Origin: a bacterium | Lineage (GTDB): Bacteria > Joyebacterota > Joyebacteria > Joyebacterales > Joyebacteraceae | Direction: 5' to 3' | Assembly: GCA_025782395.1 (NCBI GenBank) | Contig: JALGZD010000131.1 | Span: forward strand, 16,881-80,880 | Length of the DNA: 64,000 nucleotides | Part shown: positions 48,681 through 57,426 of the stretch, piece by piece | How positions within the stretch are numbered: position 1 is the first letter of the stretch | How the letters are laid out: each line of letters begins with the position of its first letter | Translations under genes and position numbers: made by a program | Notes under the pieces: model-generated | What the model saw: only the letters and a program-made list of their open reading frames with translations | Database searches by the model: none | What the model was told of the DNA's origin: nothing

Positions 48681-50351
48681 ATGAGCACGGTAGTGAGAAC
48701 CGTACAGCCGAAGGGCGAAGGACTTGCCGGTTGCACCATCATCGATTCAGCTTCGAAGATCATCGAGTCCTACGCCGATTACCTGACCGACGAATCAGGC
48801 TTCGGTCCGTCGTCGGCCGAGCGTCTGGTGTTCGCGAGAAGCGAGAAACAGATAGCCCTTGTGCTCAAGGACGTGTACGACCGCAGAGAGCCTGTGACGG
48901 TGTCTGCCGGGAGAACGGGCATCGTCGGCGGGGCAGTGCCGATGGGGGGGACGCTTCTCTCTCTTGCGGAAATGAACAGCATCATCGGTATTCGCAGACT
49001 GCCGGACGGAAGACTCGGCCTGACGGCCGAGCCCGGCATCACGATAGCGGAGCTCAACGAGCGCCTGGCGCGGAAGGAGCTCGGCATCGCGGCCGACCTC
49101 GTGACGCAGGAGCTGCGCTCAGAGCTTGAGGCCTTCGTGGCGGACGACCACGCCTACTTCTATCCTCCTGATCCGACGGAGGACACGGCGCATCTCGGAG
49201 CCACGGTGGCCACCAACGCATCGGGAGCCAGGAGCTTCTACTACGGTGCAACGCGCAAACACGTGCGCCGTCTGCGCGTCTGTCTGTCCGGCGGTGAGGT
49301 GATCGACGTCGAGCGCGGGGTTCACACAGCGGCTGACGGGAAGTTCGAGATCGTGCTCGGTGACGGGAGAAGCGTCACCGTCAAGGTCCCCAACTACTCG
49401 ATGCCCGAGACCAAGAACGCCGCCGGCTATTTTGTCCATCCCGACGTAGACCTCATCGATCTTTTCATAGCTTCCGAGGGAACGCTGGGCGTGATCACGG
49501 AGGTTGAGATCATCCTCCGCAGGCGGCCGGCGGGGGTACTGAGCGCACTGGCTTTCTTCGGAAGCGACAGCGACGCGATCGAGTTTGTGCGGCAGGCACG
49601 CGGTGACCTGGATGAGCGGCCGCGACCGGGAGCCGTGGTTCCGATGGCGCTTGAGTTCTTCGATTCGAGGAGTTTTGACTTCCTTCGCCGGCAGAAAGAG
49701 GAAAAGGGTGCATCGTCGGAAATACCCGAGCTTCCCGAGGACGCATGCGCCGGCGTTCTCTTTGAGCAGGGGTTCGAGGACGAGAGTTCACTGATGGCGG
49801 CATACGAAGGGTGGGAGGAACTCCTGGATAGCCACGGCTCGTCCATGGAACAGACGTGGGGCGGAATGGAGGAGAGCGACATCACAAAGCTGAGGGCGCT
49901 CAGGCACAGCATCGCCGAGGAGGTCAACGGAGTCATCGCTCGGGCGAAGGCGAGATATCCTGAGATCCACAAGATCGGAACCGATATCGCCGTTCCGTGC
50001 GACAGGCTCGAGGAGATGTTTGCCTGCTACCGCGACGCGCTTGCCGGGACGGATCTTGAGTACGTCGTCTTCGGTCATATCGGCGACAGTCACCTCCACC
50101 TCAACATTATGCCTGCCGATCCTGATCAACTGAGAGTGGCCGAAGGTCTGGCGCTTCAGTTCGCGCGGCAGGCCGTCAAGATGGGTGGCACGGTCTCTGC
50201 AGAACACGGCATAGGCAAGCTCAAACACGAGTTTCTCGAGGCGCTCTATGGCGAGGACGCACTCAGGGAAATGGCCGCGCTCAAGAAGGCCTTCGACCCG
50301 AGCGGGATGCTCAACAGGGGCGTGATGTTCCCCGCCGATCTGCTCACATAG
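48681..50351 (+). CDS. FAD-linked oxidase (GlcD/D-lactate dehydrogenase-like)
   Basis: The 556-residue protein begins after AAGGAGCGAG. The FAD-binding PCMH domain occupies residues about 50-245 and includes SAGRTGIVGGAVPMGG (near 75), GLTAEPGITIAEL (near 113) and HLGATVATNASGARS (near 172). The C-terminal FAD-oxidase domain has the substrate/flavin motifs YVVFGHIGDSHLHLN (near 460) and GGTVSAEHGIGKLKHEFL (near 505). No Cys-rich or membrane segment is present. The family oxidises 2-hydroxy acids such as glycolate or D-lactate and passes electrons to a separate acceptor that is not encoded next door; which acid is used is unknown. Confidence 0.87.
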   Translation: MSTVVRTVQPKGEGLAGCTIIDSASKIIESYADYLTDESGFGPSSAERLVFARSEKQIALVLKDVYDRREPVTVSAGRTGIVGGAVPMGGTLLSLAEMNSIIGIRRLPDGRLGLTAEPGITIAELNERLARKELGIAADLVTQELRSELEAFVADDHAYFYPPDPTEDTAHLGATVATNASGARSFYYGATRKHVRRLRVCLSGGEVIDVERGVHTAADGKFEIVLGDGRSVTVKVPNYSMPETKNAAGYFVHPDVDLIDLFIASEGTLGVITEVEIILRRRPAGVLSALAFFGSDSDAIEFVRQARGDLDERPRPGAVVPMALEFFDSRSFDFLRRQKEEKGASSEIPELPEDACAGVLFEQGFEDESSLMAAYEGWEELLDSHGSSMEQTWGGMEESDITKLRALRHSIAEEVNGVIARAKARYPEIHKIGTDIAVPCDRLEEMFACYRDALAGTDLEYVVFGHIGDSHLHLNIMPADPDQLRVAEGLALQFARQAVKMGGTVSAEHGIGKLKHEFLEALYGEDALREMAALKKAFDPSGMLNRGVMFPADLLT

Positions 50352-50367
50352 CTGGGACCGTGCACTC

Positions 50368-51435
50368 ATGATCGAACTCCGGGAATACGATCGGTTTGAT
50401 GACCAAGAACTGGTCGAGGCGTGGATAACGCTGGAGTCGTCCCGAGCCTGTCCGAATCTGTTTCTGAGCCGGGCCTGGATGGAGCCATGGGCAAAGCAAT
50501 TCGGGGCTGAGTTCAGACCGTCGGTCCTCGTCGGATACGATGGCACTGGTCCGGTCGGGATCGCGCCGCTCTTCGCGACATCTCGCGAGACGTTCGAGCT
50601 GCCCGTCAACTTCCTTGCTCACAGGAGTGGGCTGATCGCGTTGGACGACGCGATGTGTGAATTCGCGACGGCCGTCGTCAGGCGATTGGATGAGTGGGGA
50701 AAGGGGGCCCTTCTGAGGGGGTTGCCAACGGACCGCCCCTCCTATGCCGCCATCACCGACGCGGCGAAGGCGACCGGTGTTCCCGTGCGCGAACGCCGGG
50801 GTCGCGTGTCGCCGCACGTCGACATCTCCTCGAGCTGGGACGAGTTCCTGAAGTCGAGACCGAGCAAGGTGAGCCACGAGTGGAGACGGAAGATGCGGAA
50901 GCTCGGGCGCGAGGGCTCGGTAGAAGTCAAGCGCATGACTCCCGGGAGCAGCCCACGCGATCTCATCGACGCGTTTGTGGAGATCGAGAGCAGGAGCTGG
51001 AAGGAAGAGACGGGCACTTCGATCTCCGCCCGGGGCGTAGAGGAGTTCTACTACGAGCTAGCCGAGAGCCTCACGCGGGCCGGGGCGTTCCGTCCTTTCT
51101 GGATCGAGCTCGACGGCCGGATGATCGGATTCCTGCTGGGGGCCGTCTACGGCGGGACTTACTACGCTCTCAAAACGTCTTTCGATGAGGCCTTCGGAAA
51201 GCTGTCGCCGGGTGTGACGCTTTTCGATCACGCCATAGGCGACGCCTTCAGTGAGGGACTCGACCGGTTCGATTTCACAGGCCGGCGCGCGCGATGGAAG
51301 GACGAGTGGGCGACCGGCCACACCGAACACGTGCATGTAAGGCTCTACCCGCGAGGGCCCCGGGGCGCGTTCGCGTGCTTCCTCGATTCACGCGCGAAGC
51401 CGGTGATCAAACGTCTTCTCAGGAGAAGCTCATGA
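50368..51435 (+). CDS. GNAT/FemAB-like acyltransferase (BioF2-like domain)
   Basis: The 355-residue protein shows the FemAB/BioF2-like duplicated GNAT fold. One block is near residue 165 (SKVSHEWRRKMRKLGREG), with the Arg/Lys-rich helix and downstream ELDGRMIGFLLGAVYGGTYY (near 250). The segment FGKLSPGVTLFDHAIGDAF (near 273) completes the acyl-acceptor fold. Such proteins aminoacylate or acylate surface sugars or exopolysaccharide subunits. Its stop overlaps the flippase start (51432) by 4 nt, so the two probably modify and export the same glycan. It follows the GlcD-type gene after 16 nt, probably by operon packing rather than a functional link. Confidence 0.78.
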   Translation: MIELREYDRFDDQELVEAWITLESSRACPNLFLSRAWMEPWAKQFGAEFRPSVLVGYDGTGPVGIAPLFATSRETFELPVNFLAHRSGLIALDDAMCEFATAVVRRLDEWGKGALLRGLPTDRPSYAAITDAAKATGVPVRERRGRVSPHVDISSSWDEFLKSRPSKVSHEWRRKMRKLGREGSVEVKRMTPGSSPRDLIDAFVEIESRSWKEETGTSISARGVEEFYYELAESLTRAGAFRPFWIELDGRMIGFLLGAVYGGTYYALKTSFDEAFGKLSPGVTLFDHAIGDAFSEGLDRFDFTGRRARWKDEWATGHTEHVHVRLYPRGPRGAFACFLDSRAKPVIKRLLRRSS

Positions 51436-53033
51436 GTGGCGCGCGTAAGACAGGTCCGAAGCTAGAAGCAGGCGAGCGGGGTCACCGCCGGTCGGCGGAG
51501 ACGCGCGGCGAATACGAGGGCTACCTCTCCAAGCTGACGAAGGAAGCAGGCTTCACGTTCTTCGGTCGTATCTTCGCGCTCCTCTTTGGTTTCATCGCAT
51601 CCGCCATCATCGCCCGCGTTCTCGGGCCGGACGTTCTCGGTGTCTATGTTCTCGCTTGGGCAGTCGTTCTGGCTGCCACCATCCTCACGACGTTCGGCTT
51701 CGAGGGGAGCTTCGTCAAGTACATCTCGATATACGTTGCACAGGGAAAGAGCCGTGAGGCACGGGCGGTCTACATGCGTGGAATCCACTTCGGAGTGATC
51801 GCGGCCCTAATCGCCACAGCCGCGATCGTGTTTCTCCGTAGACCGATCGCGTACACGTTTTTCAAGGAGCCCCGTCTTGAGCGCGCCCTCCTCTTCATGG
51901 CGCTTGCGATGGTTCCGTACACCCTGACAAGGCTTCAGGCCGCCGGCCTGAGGGCACTCAAGGATATGAAGCGCAGCATCATAGGTGCTGAGTTCGGGTT
52001 CCGGATCCCTCGGCTGACCGTGTTCCTCGTCCTCTACTACGTCGGTCTCAAGTACCACCGCCCAGACCTGGGGCTTCTCGGTGTTGTGCTCGCGAGCGTC
52101 GCGGCCTCCATCACCTCCGCTCTCGTGACGTTCGTCTACCTGAAGAAGAGCGGACCGTATCTCTTCGACCACAGCCGCAAGGCGGAGATCCCGACGGGCG
52201 AACTGGTCCGATACTCCGCGTCAATGCTCGCAGAGACGGCCACGGCGTTTGCACTCCTGGAGGGAAGCCGCCTGATCCTCGGTTTCTTCCTCGAGTCGAC
52301 TGAGGTCGGTATCTACAACATCGTCGTTCTTCTCGCGATGATCGCCACGCTGTTCACGTTTTCCTTCAACGCCATATTCTCCCCGATAATCGCCGACATC
52401 TATCACAGGGGCCGTATTGAACTCATGAAATCGCTCCTGACGGCCATCACAAGGTGGATCGTGCTTCTCACGCTACCGGTCTACGGCTGGATTATCCTGT
52501 CGGGTGAGGCGGTGCTGGGGATCTTTGGAAATGAGTTTGTGAGAGGTTATCCGGCGCTTGTGATCCTGGCGACCGCACAGCTTCTCAACAGCACAGCGGG
52601 CTCGATCGCGAGCTGCCTCGCGATGACGAAGTATCAGCGCTACAACGTCTATAACACCATGATCATGGCCGTCGTGAGCGTAGGTCTCAATATCTGGCTG
52701 ATCCCCCGCATGGGGATAGTCGGGGCAGCCATCGCTACGGCATGCTCGATCGTGCTCATCAACATCGCTCGCCTGGTCGAGGGTAGACTCCTGCTCGAGG
52801 TGATGCCGTACGATCGCTCGACGCTGAAGGTCGTCGCAACGGGCGCACTACTCGTCGCCGCGGCCCTTCTGCTCCGGGGAACCCCGCTCGCCCCGACGAC
52901 CTGGTACTGGGCCGGTGCAGCGCTCGCAGCATCGTACGCGGTGGCGTTCGGCCTCACGGCAGTCATGGGGATAAGAGAAGAGGACCGCATGGTTATCCGC
53001 GCGGTCCTCCAGAAGGTGTTACATACTCGCTAG
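51432..53033 (+). CDS. Oligosaccharide flippase (MOP superfamily)
   Basis: The 533-residue protein is an integral membrane flippase with about 12-14 helices. The ATG at 51432 (AGGAGAAG upstream) overlaps the acyltransferase stop by 4 nt. The N-terminus is a charged cytosolic extension of about 45 residues (KTGPKLEAGERGHRRSAETR), then GRIFALLFGFIASAIIARVL begins the first helix. A conserved NSTAGSIASCLAM loop near residue 380 and helix pair near 420 resemble other flippases. It likely exports a lipid-linked glycan modified by the upstream acyltransferase. It is related to but clearly different from the proteins at 35191 and 57427. Confidence 0.87.
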   Translation: MSGARKTGPKLEAGERGHRRSAETRGEYEGYLSKLTKEAGFTFFGRIFALLFGFIASAIIARVLGPDVLGVYVLAWAVVLAATILTTFGFEGSFVKYISIYVAQGKSREARAVYMRGIHFGVIAALIATAAIVFLRRPIAYTFFKEPRLERALLFMALAMVPYTLTRLQAAGLRALKDMKRSIIGAEFGFRIPRLTVFLVLYYVGLKYHRPDLGLLGVVLASVAASITSALVTFVYLKKSGPYLFDHSRKAEIPTGELVRYSASMLAETATAFALLEGSRLILGFFLESTEVGIYNIVVLLAMIATLFTFSFNAIFSPIIADIYHRGRIELMKSLLTAITRWIVLLTLPVYGWIILSGEAVLGIFGNEFVRGYPALVILATAQLLNSTAGSIASCLAMTKYQRYNVYNTMIMAVVSVGLNIWLIPRMGIVGAAIATACSIVLINIARLVEGRLLLEVMPYDRSTLKVVATGALLVAAALLLRGTPLAPTTWYWAGAALAASYAVAFGLTAVMGIREEDRMVIRAVLQKVLHTR

Positions 53034-53121
53034 CCAAGTGCCACATGCTCGCCGGCTGCTGCCTCGTTCGCGGCACTTCCACTCTGTCGTTTCGATCACA
53101 CCGGGGCGGCAGACATTCCCA

Positions 53122-53787
53122 CTAGCTTTCGTCGAAGTAGTCGAGCTTGTGGAGAGGCATGACGACGCTCGACACGATGTTCGACAGGTGCAGGCAGATC
53201 CGCTTCAGATATCTCGCCGTCAGCGCGTAGAGTACAGCCTCCTTGCAGACCAGACTCTCTTCGATGAGATTGTTGATCAAGGCGTCGCACTCCTGTGCGA
53301 GATCGCGCCCCTTTCGCAGGGCATCGTGCCCCAGGTCCTGGTCGGACATCCGGACCGCCTCGACCGTGGGCTAAAAAAGCGACTCGGTCTCGACGAGAAG
53401 CTCGCGGAACCGACGGTCGTACTTGCCTTCTCTGAACGCCCCGCCCTGCGCCTCGGCCACTTCCAGAAGGTTCTTGGTGATGTCTCCCACGCGCTCGGCA
53501 TCCTTGATGATGCTCATGAGAACGAGGCTTATCGGAACGTCCGTGCCGGGTGAGACGATGAGGTGCTGCACGAGCTGCTTGCGTATCTTCCGCTGAAGAT
53601 GGTTGATACCTCTGTCTATCTCGTAGACCCGGTCGTGAGTCTCCTCGGTGAGCTTCTCCTTGCCGGTGAGCACCGCCGAGATCATGCGATACATCTCGAC
53701 ACCGGAGTCCAGCATCTGTTCCATTTCATCGAACATCTGCGTGAGGAGCGGTCGTTTTCTGAGCGCGTCTATGAATTCCCTGAACAT
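53122..53787 (-). pseudogene. PhoU-like (DUF47-type) phosphate-transport regulator, interrupted by an in-frame TAG
   Basis: The frame from ATG 53787 encodes residues 1-138 of a PhoU-type helical bundle (MFDEMEQMLDSGVEMYRMIS, VGDITKNLLEVAEA, YDRRFRELLVETESLF) and meets a TAG at 53373-53371. The same frame continues after the stop with PTVEAVRMSDQDLGHDALRK and ends CLHLSNIVSSVVMPLHKLDY, giving 221 residues in all, the normal length. Both halves match the family, so a single nonsense codon splits it. TAG ends several clearly intact genes here, so a genome-wide recoding is unlikely. The ATG at 53349 could restart translation of the second half. It lies 9 nt downstream of the Na/Pi symporter gene. 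Confidence 0.82.
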
Positions 53788-53796
53788 CCGTGTCTC

Positions 53797-54879
53797 CTAG
53801 TGGAATAGCTTGCCTATCAGTATAAGCGCACCCGGCACTATATAGAAGAGCCCAATCACAAAGATGGCGACGTACAGTTTCGACCGAACGGCCGCATCCG
53901 CAAGCTTCCGCGCAAGAATCATTGGGATGTTCCGGATCGGGCGATAGGGATAGATGAGGAGGATGCCCGCGATGTTGAAGAGCAGATGAACGAGCGCGAT
54001 CGTGAGGCCGCGCGAGTCACCGGCGAGTGAAGCAAGGAGCGCCGTGACCGTCGTACCGATGTTGGCGCCCAGCGCTATCGGGAAGATCTGCTCGAGCCTG
54101 ACGATGCCGGCGCCCGCCAGCGGGACGAGAAGCGAAGTGGTGACCGAACTGCTCTGGATGACGGCCGTGACGCCCGCTCCCACTACGATGCCGGTCGCTC
54201 CGCTCCTACCCATCAGCCGGTCTATCACGATCTCGGCGCGGCCCAGCGCAAGGGCCTTCGTCTGACGGACCAACAGATAAAGCGACACGACCAGGAGCGC
54301 GAAAGCGACGATCACGATTAGGAGAGCCGCGTGTTCCCCAAGGAGTCTCTCAACGAAATCGACGATGATGTGAACGGCCGGAGCGACTGCGCGCTTGACC
54401 GGGCTCGCGAACGCCACGTTCTCGCTTCCCGTCAGGAATCGAGAGAGCGCTGTTGCCGTGTGTCGGAGGAACCCGGTTGCTACCTCAAGTGGAAACAGTA
54501 TGATCACGGTGAGGACGTTGAAAAAATCGTGAACGCTGGCTGCTGCAAACGCTCTTCTGAACTCCTCACGACGACCGGCGTGTCCGAGCGACACGATGGC
54601 ACACGTTACCGTCGTCCCGATGTTCGCGCCCATAATGATAGGAACGGCGTTCTCGATCGACAGCATACCCATCGCCACGAAGCCGACGACGGTCGACGTC
54701 GTCGTCGATGAGCTCTGGACTATGCTGGTTGCGAGTATGCCGATGAAGAGACCGACGAATGGATTCGATGTCGATGCGATGAGGCGTTCGGAGAAATCGC
54801 TTCCGAACATCTTGAAACCGGTGCCGAGTAGCTTGATACTGACAAGAAATACGTAGAGAATCACCGCGACGGCGAGCAC
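53797..54879 (-). CDS. Na/Pi cotransporter family protein (NptA-like)
   Basis: The membrane protein has the two duplicated halves of the family, each with an QSSS signature: ATSIVQSSSTTTSTVVGF and GVTAVIQSSSVTTSLLVPL. GANIGTTVTCAIVSLG and GANIGTTVTALLASLAG form matching pore loops. The frame is open to 55248, but a strong promoter lies at 55122-55095 inside that extension. The GTG at 54879 follows AGGGGA and begins just before the first helix (VLAVAVILYVFLVSIKLL), giving 360 residues. The N-terminus between 54880 and about 55088 remains uncertain. It would co-transport phosphate with sodium. The PhoU-like gene follows 9 nt downstream. Confidence 0.8.
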   Translation of the reverse strand: MLAVAVILYVFLVSIKLLGTGFKMFGSDFSERLIASTSNPFVGLFIGILATSIVQSSSTTTSTVVGFVAMGMLSIENAVPIIMGANIGTTVTCAIVSLGHAGRREEFRRAFAAASVHDFFNVLTVIILFPLEVATGFLRHTATALSRFLTGSENVAFASPVKRAVAPAVHIIVDFVERLLGEHAALLIVIVAFALLVVSLYLLVRQTKALALGRAEIVIDRLMGRSGATGIVVGAGVTAVIQSSSVTTSLLVPLAGAGIVRLEQIFPIALGANIGTTVTALLASLAGDSRGLTIALVHLLFNIAGILLIYPYRPIRNIPMILARKLADAAVRSKLYVAIFVIGLFYIVPGALILIGKLFH

Positions 54880-55094
54880 GCGGATAATCCCCTGGAGGAG
54901 GGGCGGGATTGCTGAACCGGCGGGCGTCAGTTCGCCGGTGGCATCTCTGCGGCTGACCTCGTCGATCGTCGCTCTCCGGGTCGGTCGTCGTTCTCCGGTT
55001 GGGGGAGGCCCACTCTCGCGCGGCCCCGCTCTAGAGGGGGCCTTCGCCCGTTGTCGATCGGCTGTCCGGGAAGTGAACCGGGATTTCTGACGCG

Positions 55095-55122
55095 ATTCTA
55101 GCACGGTCCGGAATCGTGTCAA
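55095..55122 (-). promoter_or_regulatory. Promoter for the Na/Pi symporter/PhoU-like unit
   Basis: On the minus strand, TTGACA (55122-55117), 16 nt, TAGAAT (55100-55095). It argues against protein starts upstream of about 55088. Confidence 0.65.
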
Positions 55123-55205
55123 GCAGCCATGAGAGGTGCGGTCATACGGCCGGTCGTGTCCCGATGAGAACCGAGAGGCTGGGGTTGTGAGACGGGTGAT
55201 AGGCT

Positions 55206-55234
55206 TTGACGGCCGCGGCGGCCGGGAGTAAAAT
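55206..55234 (+). promoter_or_regulatory. Promoter for the fumarase operon
   Basis: TTGACG (55206-55211), 17 nt, TAAAAT (55229-55234). The leader is about 57 nt long and includes a hairpin. Confidence 0.65.
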
Positions 55235-55254
55235 CCCAAGTGAGCCATCTTGGT

Positions 55255-55280
55255 GCCCGAAGCAGCTTCGGGCTGTCTTT
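55255..55280 (+). promoter_or_regulatory. Leader hairpin of the fumarase operon
   Basis: A perfect 8-bp stem GCCCGAAG / CTTCGGGC with a 3-nt loop is followed by TGTCTTT, between promoter and start. It may be an attenuator or an RNA-stability element. Confidence 0.4.
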
Positions 55281-55297
55281 ACGTAGGAGGGGGACAG

Positions 55298-56179
55298 ATG
55301 GAGCACGAGAAGCTCACTGCGCACTTCCTCGAACTCATCAGGCGGGCGTCCACATCGCTTCCGCCGGATGTTGTGGAGGCTCTTCGCAGGGGCATCGAGA
55401 ATGAGGAGCCCGGCTCGACGGCGGCGTCCACGCTTGGCCTGCTTCTGGAGAATTCCCAGAAGGCCAAGGAGGCGGAGACGCCGATCTGTCAGGATACGGG
55501 TGCCCTCTACTTCTTCATTGAGTATGGTCCGGACTACCGCCAGAGCCAGCTCATTGAGGCGATAGAGGCCGCGACAGCGGAGGCGACGGCACGGTACTAT
55601 CTGAGGCCGAACGCAGTCGATTCGATCACCGGGAAGAACTCCGGCAACAATCTGGGGGCCGGGGCGCCGAACTTCCAGTTCACAGAGAGAGACGAGAACG
55701 GACTTCGTGTCAAGCTTCTCCTCAAGGGCGGCGGTTCGGAGAATGTGTGCGCGCAGTACAAGCTCCCGGACGGACGGCTCAAAGCCGGGCGCGATCTCGA
55801 CGGTGTGAGAAAATGCGTGGTGGATGCTGTCTTCCAGGCACAGGGCAAAGGTTGCTCGCCCGGAATCATGGGGGTCGGCATAGGTGGGAATCGCGATTCA
55901 TCGTACGGTGTGGCCAAGAAGCAGCTTCTGCGCGATCTTGGCGACGTCAACGTTGATCCCGAACTCGCCGACCTGGAGAAGCGCCTCATGAGCGAGCTGA
56001 ACTTGTTGGGGATCGGTCCTATGGGCCTGGGCGGCAAGACCACTGTGATCGGTGTGAAGGCAGGCCAGCTCCACAGGTTGCCTGCCTGCTTCTTCGTTTC
56101 CATTGCCTACCTGTGTTGGGCGGCCCGCAAGGCCTTCATGACGCTCGATGGAGAGGAGGTCGCGTATGATTGGGATTAA
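55298..56179 (+). CDS. Class I fumarate hydratase, alpha (N-terminal) subunit
   Basis: The 293-residue protein starts at ATG 55298 with AGGAGGGGG upstream. It shows the Fe-S hydratase pattern: TPICQDTGALYFFIEYG (the first cluster Cys near residue 68), GGGSENVCAQYKLPDG (near 150) and CSPGIMGVGIGGNRDSS (near 190), the three Cys regions that hold the 4Fe-4S cluster. Two-subunit class I enzymes hydrate fumarate in the citric acid cycle; tartrate dehydratases have the same architecture, so the substrate is not certain. It overlaps the beta-subunit gene by 14 nt. Confidence 0.88.
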   Translation: MEHEKLTAHFLELIRRASTSLPPDVVEALRRGIENEEPGSTAASTLGLLLENSQKAKEAETPICQDTGALYFFIEYGPDYRQSQLIEAIEAATAEATARYYLRPNAVDSITGKNSGNNLGAGAPNFQFTERDENGLRVKLLLKGGGSENVCAQYKLPDGRLKAGRDLDGVRKCVVDAVFQAQGKGCSPGIMGVGIGGNRDSSYGVAKKQLLRDLGDVNVDPELADLEKRLMSELNLLGIGPMGLGGKTTVIGVKAGQLHRLPACFFVSIAYLCWAARKAFMTLDGEEVAYDWD

Positions 56180-56744
56180 GCTACCAGTCTCCGCCGACGA
56201 AATTCGCAAACTCAAAGTGGGCGACGAGGTCTCGATTACGGGCGTCATGGTCACGGCCCGCGACGCGGCCCACAAGTACCTCGTGGAAACCAATGGCGAG
56301 GACGTCAGGGATCTGCTCAAGGGCAGCATGATCTACCACTGCGGTCCAGTCGTGAAGAAGGGCGATAATGGCAAGTACTCGTTCGTCGCCGCCGGTCCGA
56401 CGACCAGTATTCGTGAGGAGCCATACGAGGCCAAGGTTTTCGAGAAGTACGATGTGAGAGCGGCAATCGGCAAGGGTGGTATGGGTGCCGACACGCTGGC
56501 TGCGTGCGGCAAGTTCGGGAGTGTCTATCTCTCCGCCATCGGCGGAATCGCCACGACGCTCGCGCAGTCGGTTGTGGAAGTCCTCGATGTCAAGAAGCTC
56601 GAGGAATTCGGCGTGCCCGAGGCCTTCTGGGTCATCCGGGTCGAGGATTTCCCGGCCATCGTGACAATGGATTCGCACGGGAATTCGCTCCATGACGAGA
56701 TTCTGGAGAAATCGAGGGGCGAGTACGAGAAGCTGGTGGGGTAG
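56166..56744 (+). CDS. Class I fumarate hydratase, beta (C-terminal) subunit
   Basis: The 192-residue partner starts at ATG 56166 after GAGGAGG. Typical motifs are LKVGDEVSITGVMVTARDAA (near residue 15), YHCGPVVKKGD (near 58), GPTTSIREEPYE (near 78), IGKGGMGADTLAACGK (near 100) and FPAIVTMDSHGNSLHDE (near 165). These form the swivel domain that completes the active site with the alpha subunit. It overlaps the alpha gene by 14 nt, so expression is coupled, and a terminator at 56791 ends the unit. Confidence 0.9.
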   Translation: MIGIKLPVSADEIRKLKVGDEVSITGVMVTARDAAHKYLVETNGEDVRDLLKGSMIYHCGPVVKKGDNGKYSFVAAGPTTSIREEPYEAKVFEKYDVRAAIGKGGMGADTLAACGKFGSVYLSAIGGIATTLAQSVVEVLDVKKLEEFGVPEAFWVIRVEDFPAIVTMDSHGNSLHDEILEKSRGEYEKLVG

Positions 56745-56790
56745 GAACGGCCGGTGGATGTTCGAGGGCGAGCAGGGCCGCATTGTCGCT

Positions 56791-56815
56791 GGAAGCCCCA
56801 GCGGCTGGGGCTTCC
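56791..56815 (+). terminator. Stem-loop after the fumarase operon
   Basis: A perfect 11-bp stem GGAAGCCCCAG / CTGGGGCTTCC encloses CGG. The T-tract is weak. Confidence 0.55.
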
Positions 56816-56920
56816 CTGGTGCCTGGGGGTTCGTGGAACCACCTCGATGGCGGCAGGGAGAATGCTACACCGGCAATGCCCGCAGTCTCGTGTGGATTCA
56901 GCGATGCTGCATTCTTATGC

Positions 56921-56949
56921 TTGACACGTCTGACATGAGTCACTATAAT
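56921..56949 (+). promoter_or_regulatory. Consensus sigma70 promoter of the cold-shock gene
   Basis: TTGACA (56921-56926), 17 nt, TATAAT (56944-56949). This is the best promoter match in the window. Confidence 0.88.
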
Positions 56950-56955
56950 ACTAAG

Positions 56956-57086
56956 CGACGGAGGCGATGAGGCCTCCGCGTTGTAGAAGTCGCTGGGACG
57001 GGTGCAAGCCATCCGGTCTTCGGCAGGGCATAGTCGGTAAGAATGGCAATGCTGTTCCCCGGCTGGATCGAAAGAGGTAGGAAGCT
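56956..57086 (+). promoter_or_regulatory. Long 5' leader of the cold-shock gene, possible RNA thermosensor
   Basis: About 130 nt separate the predicted transcript start from the GTG at 57087. In cspA-type mRNAs a leader of this length refolds with temperature. This leader contains short GC inverted repeats (GGAGGCGATGAGGCCTCC), but I cannot fold it reliably by eye. Confidence 0.4.
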
Positions 57087-57302
57087 GTGAGTACGACAGG
57101 CAGAGTGAAGTGGTTCAACGACAGTAAAGGCTTTGGATTCATCACACCTGACGACGGATCGAAGGATGTGTTCGTGCACTTCTCCGCCATCAAGGGTGAT
57201 ACGAGCTTCAAGAGCCTGAACGAAGGGGATCACGTGGAGTTCGACATCGTCGATGGTGAGAAGGGCCCGGCGGCAGAGAACGTCGTCATGGTCGAAGAAT
57301 AG
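57087..57302 (+). CDS. Cold-shock domain protein (CspA family)
   Basis: The 71-residue protein starts at GTG 57087 after GGTAGGAAG. It contains both RNA-binding motifs, [11 protein letters not shown] (RNP1, near residue 15) and [10 protein letters not shown] (RNP2, near 28). Length and sequence are standard for a cytosolic single-stranded RNA/DNA chaperone. Expression probably depends on the consensus promoter and long leader upstream. It is monocistronic between the fumarase operon and the minus-strand flippase gene. Confidence 0.96.
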   Translation: MSTTGRVKWFNDSKGFGFITPDDGSKDVFVHFSAIKGDTSFKSLNEGDHVEFDIVDGEKGPAAENVVMVEE

Positions 57303-57426
57303 CTTCGGACGGATCTACAGGTAGTGCTTCAGAATGCGGGGTCGACCAGGTGAGCGGGCGGCCCTGCTTTCTTGTGGGGTATCGAAATCCCATTGCATCA
57401 ATTTCCAAACTCGCCGCCGATAGAAA

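Noticed and set aside
53371..53373. TAG as a reassigned sense codon or a pyrrolysine codon
   Set aside because: TAG is the natural stop of many intact genes here (for example the M14 carboxypeptidase and the M24 peptidase), and no pyl genes are in the window.
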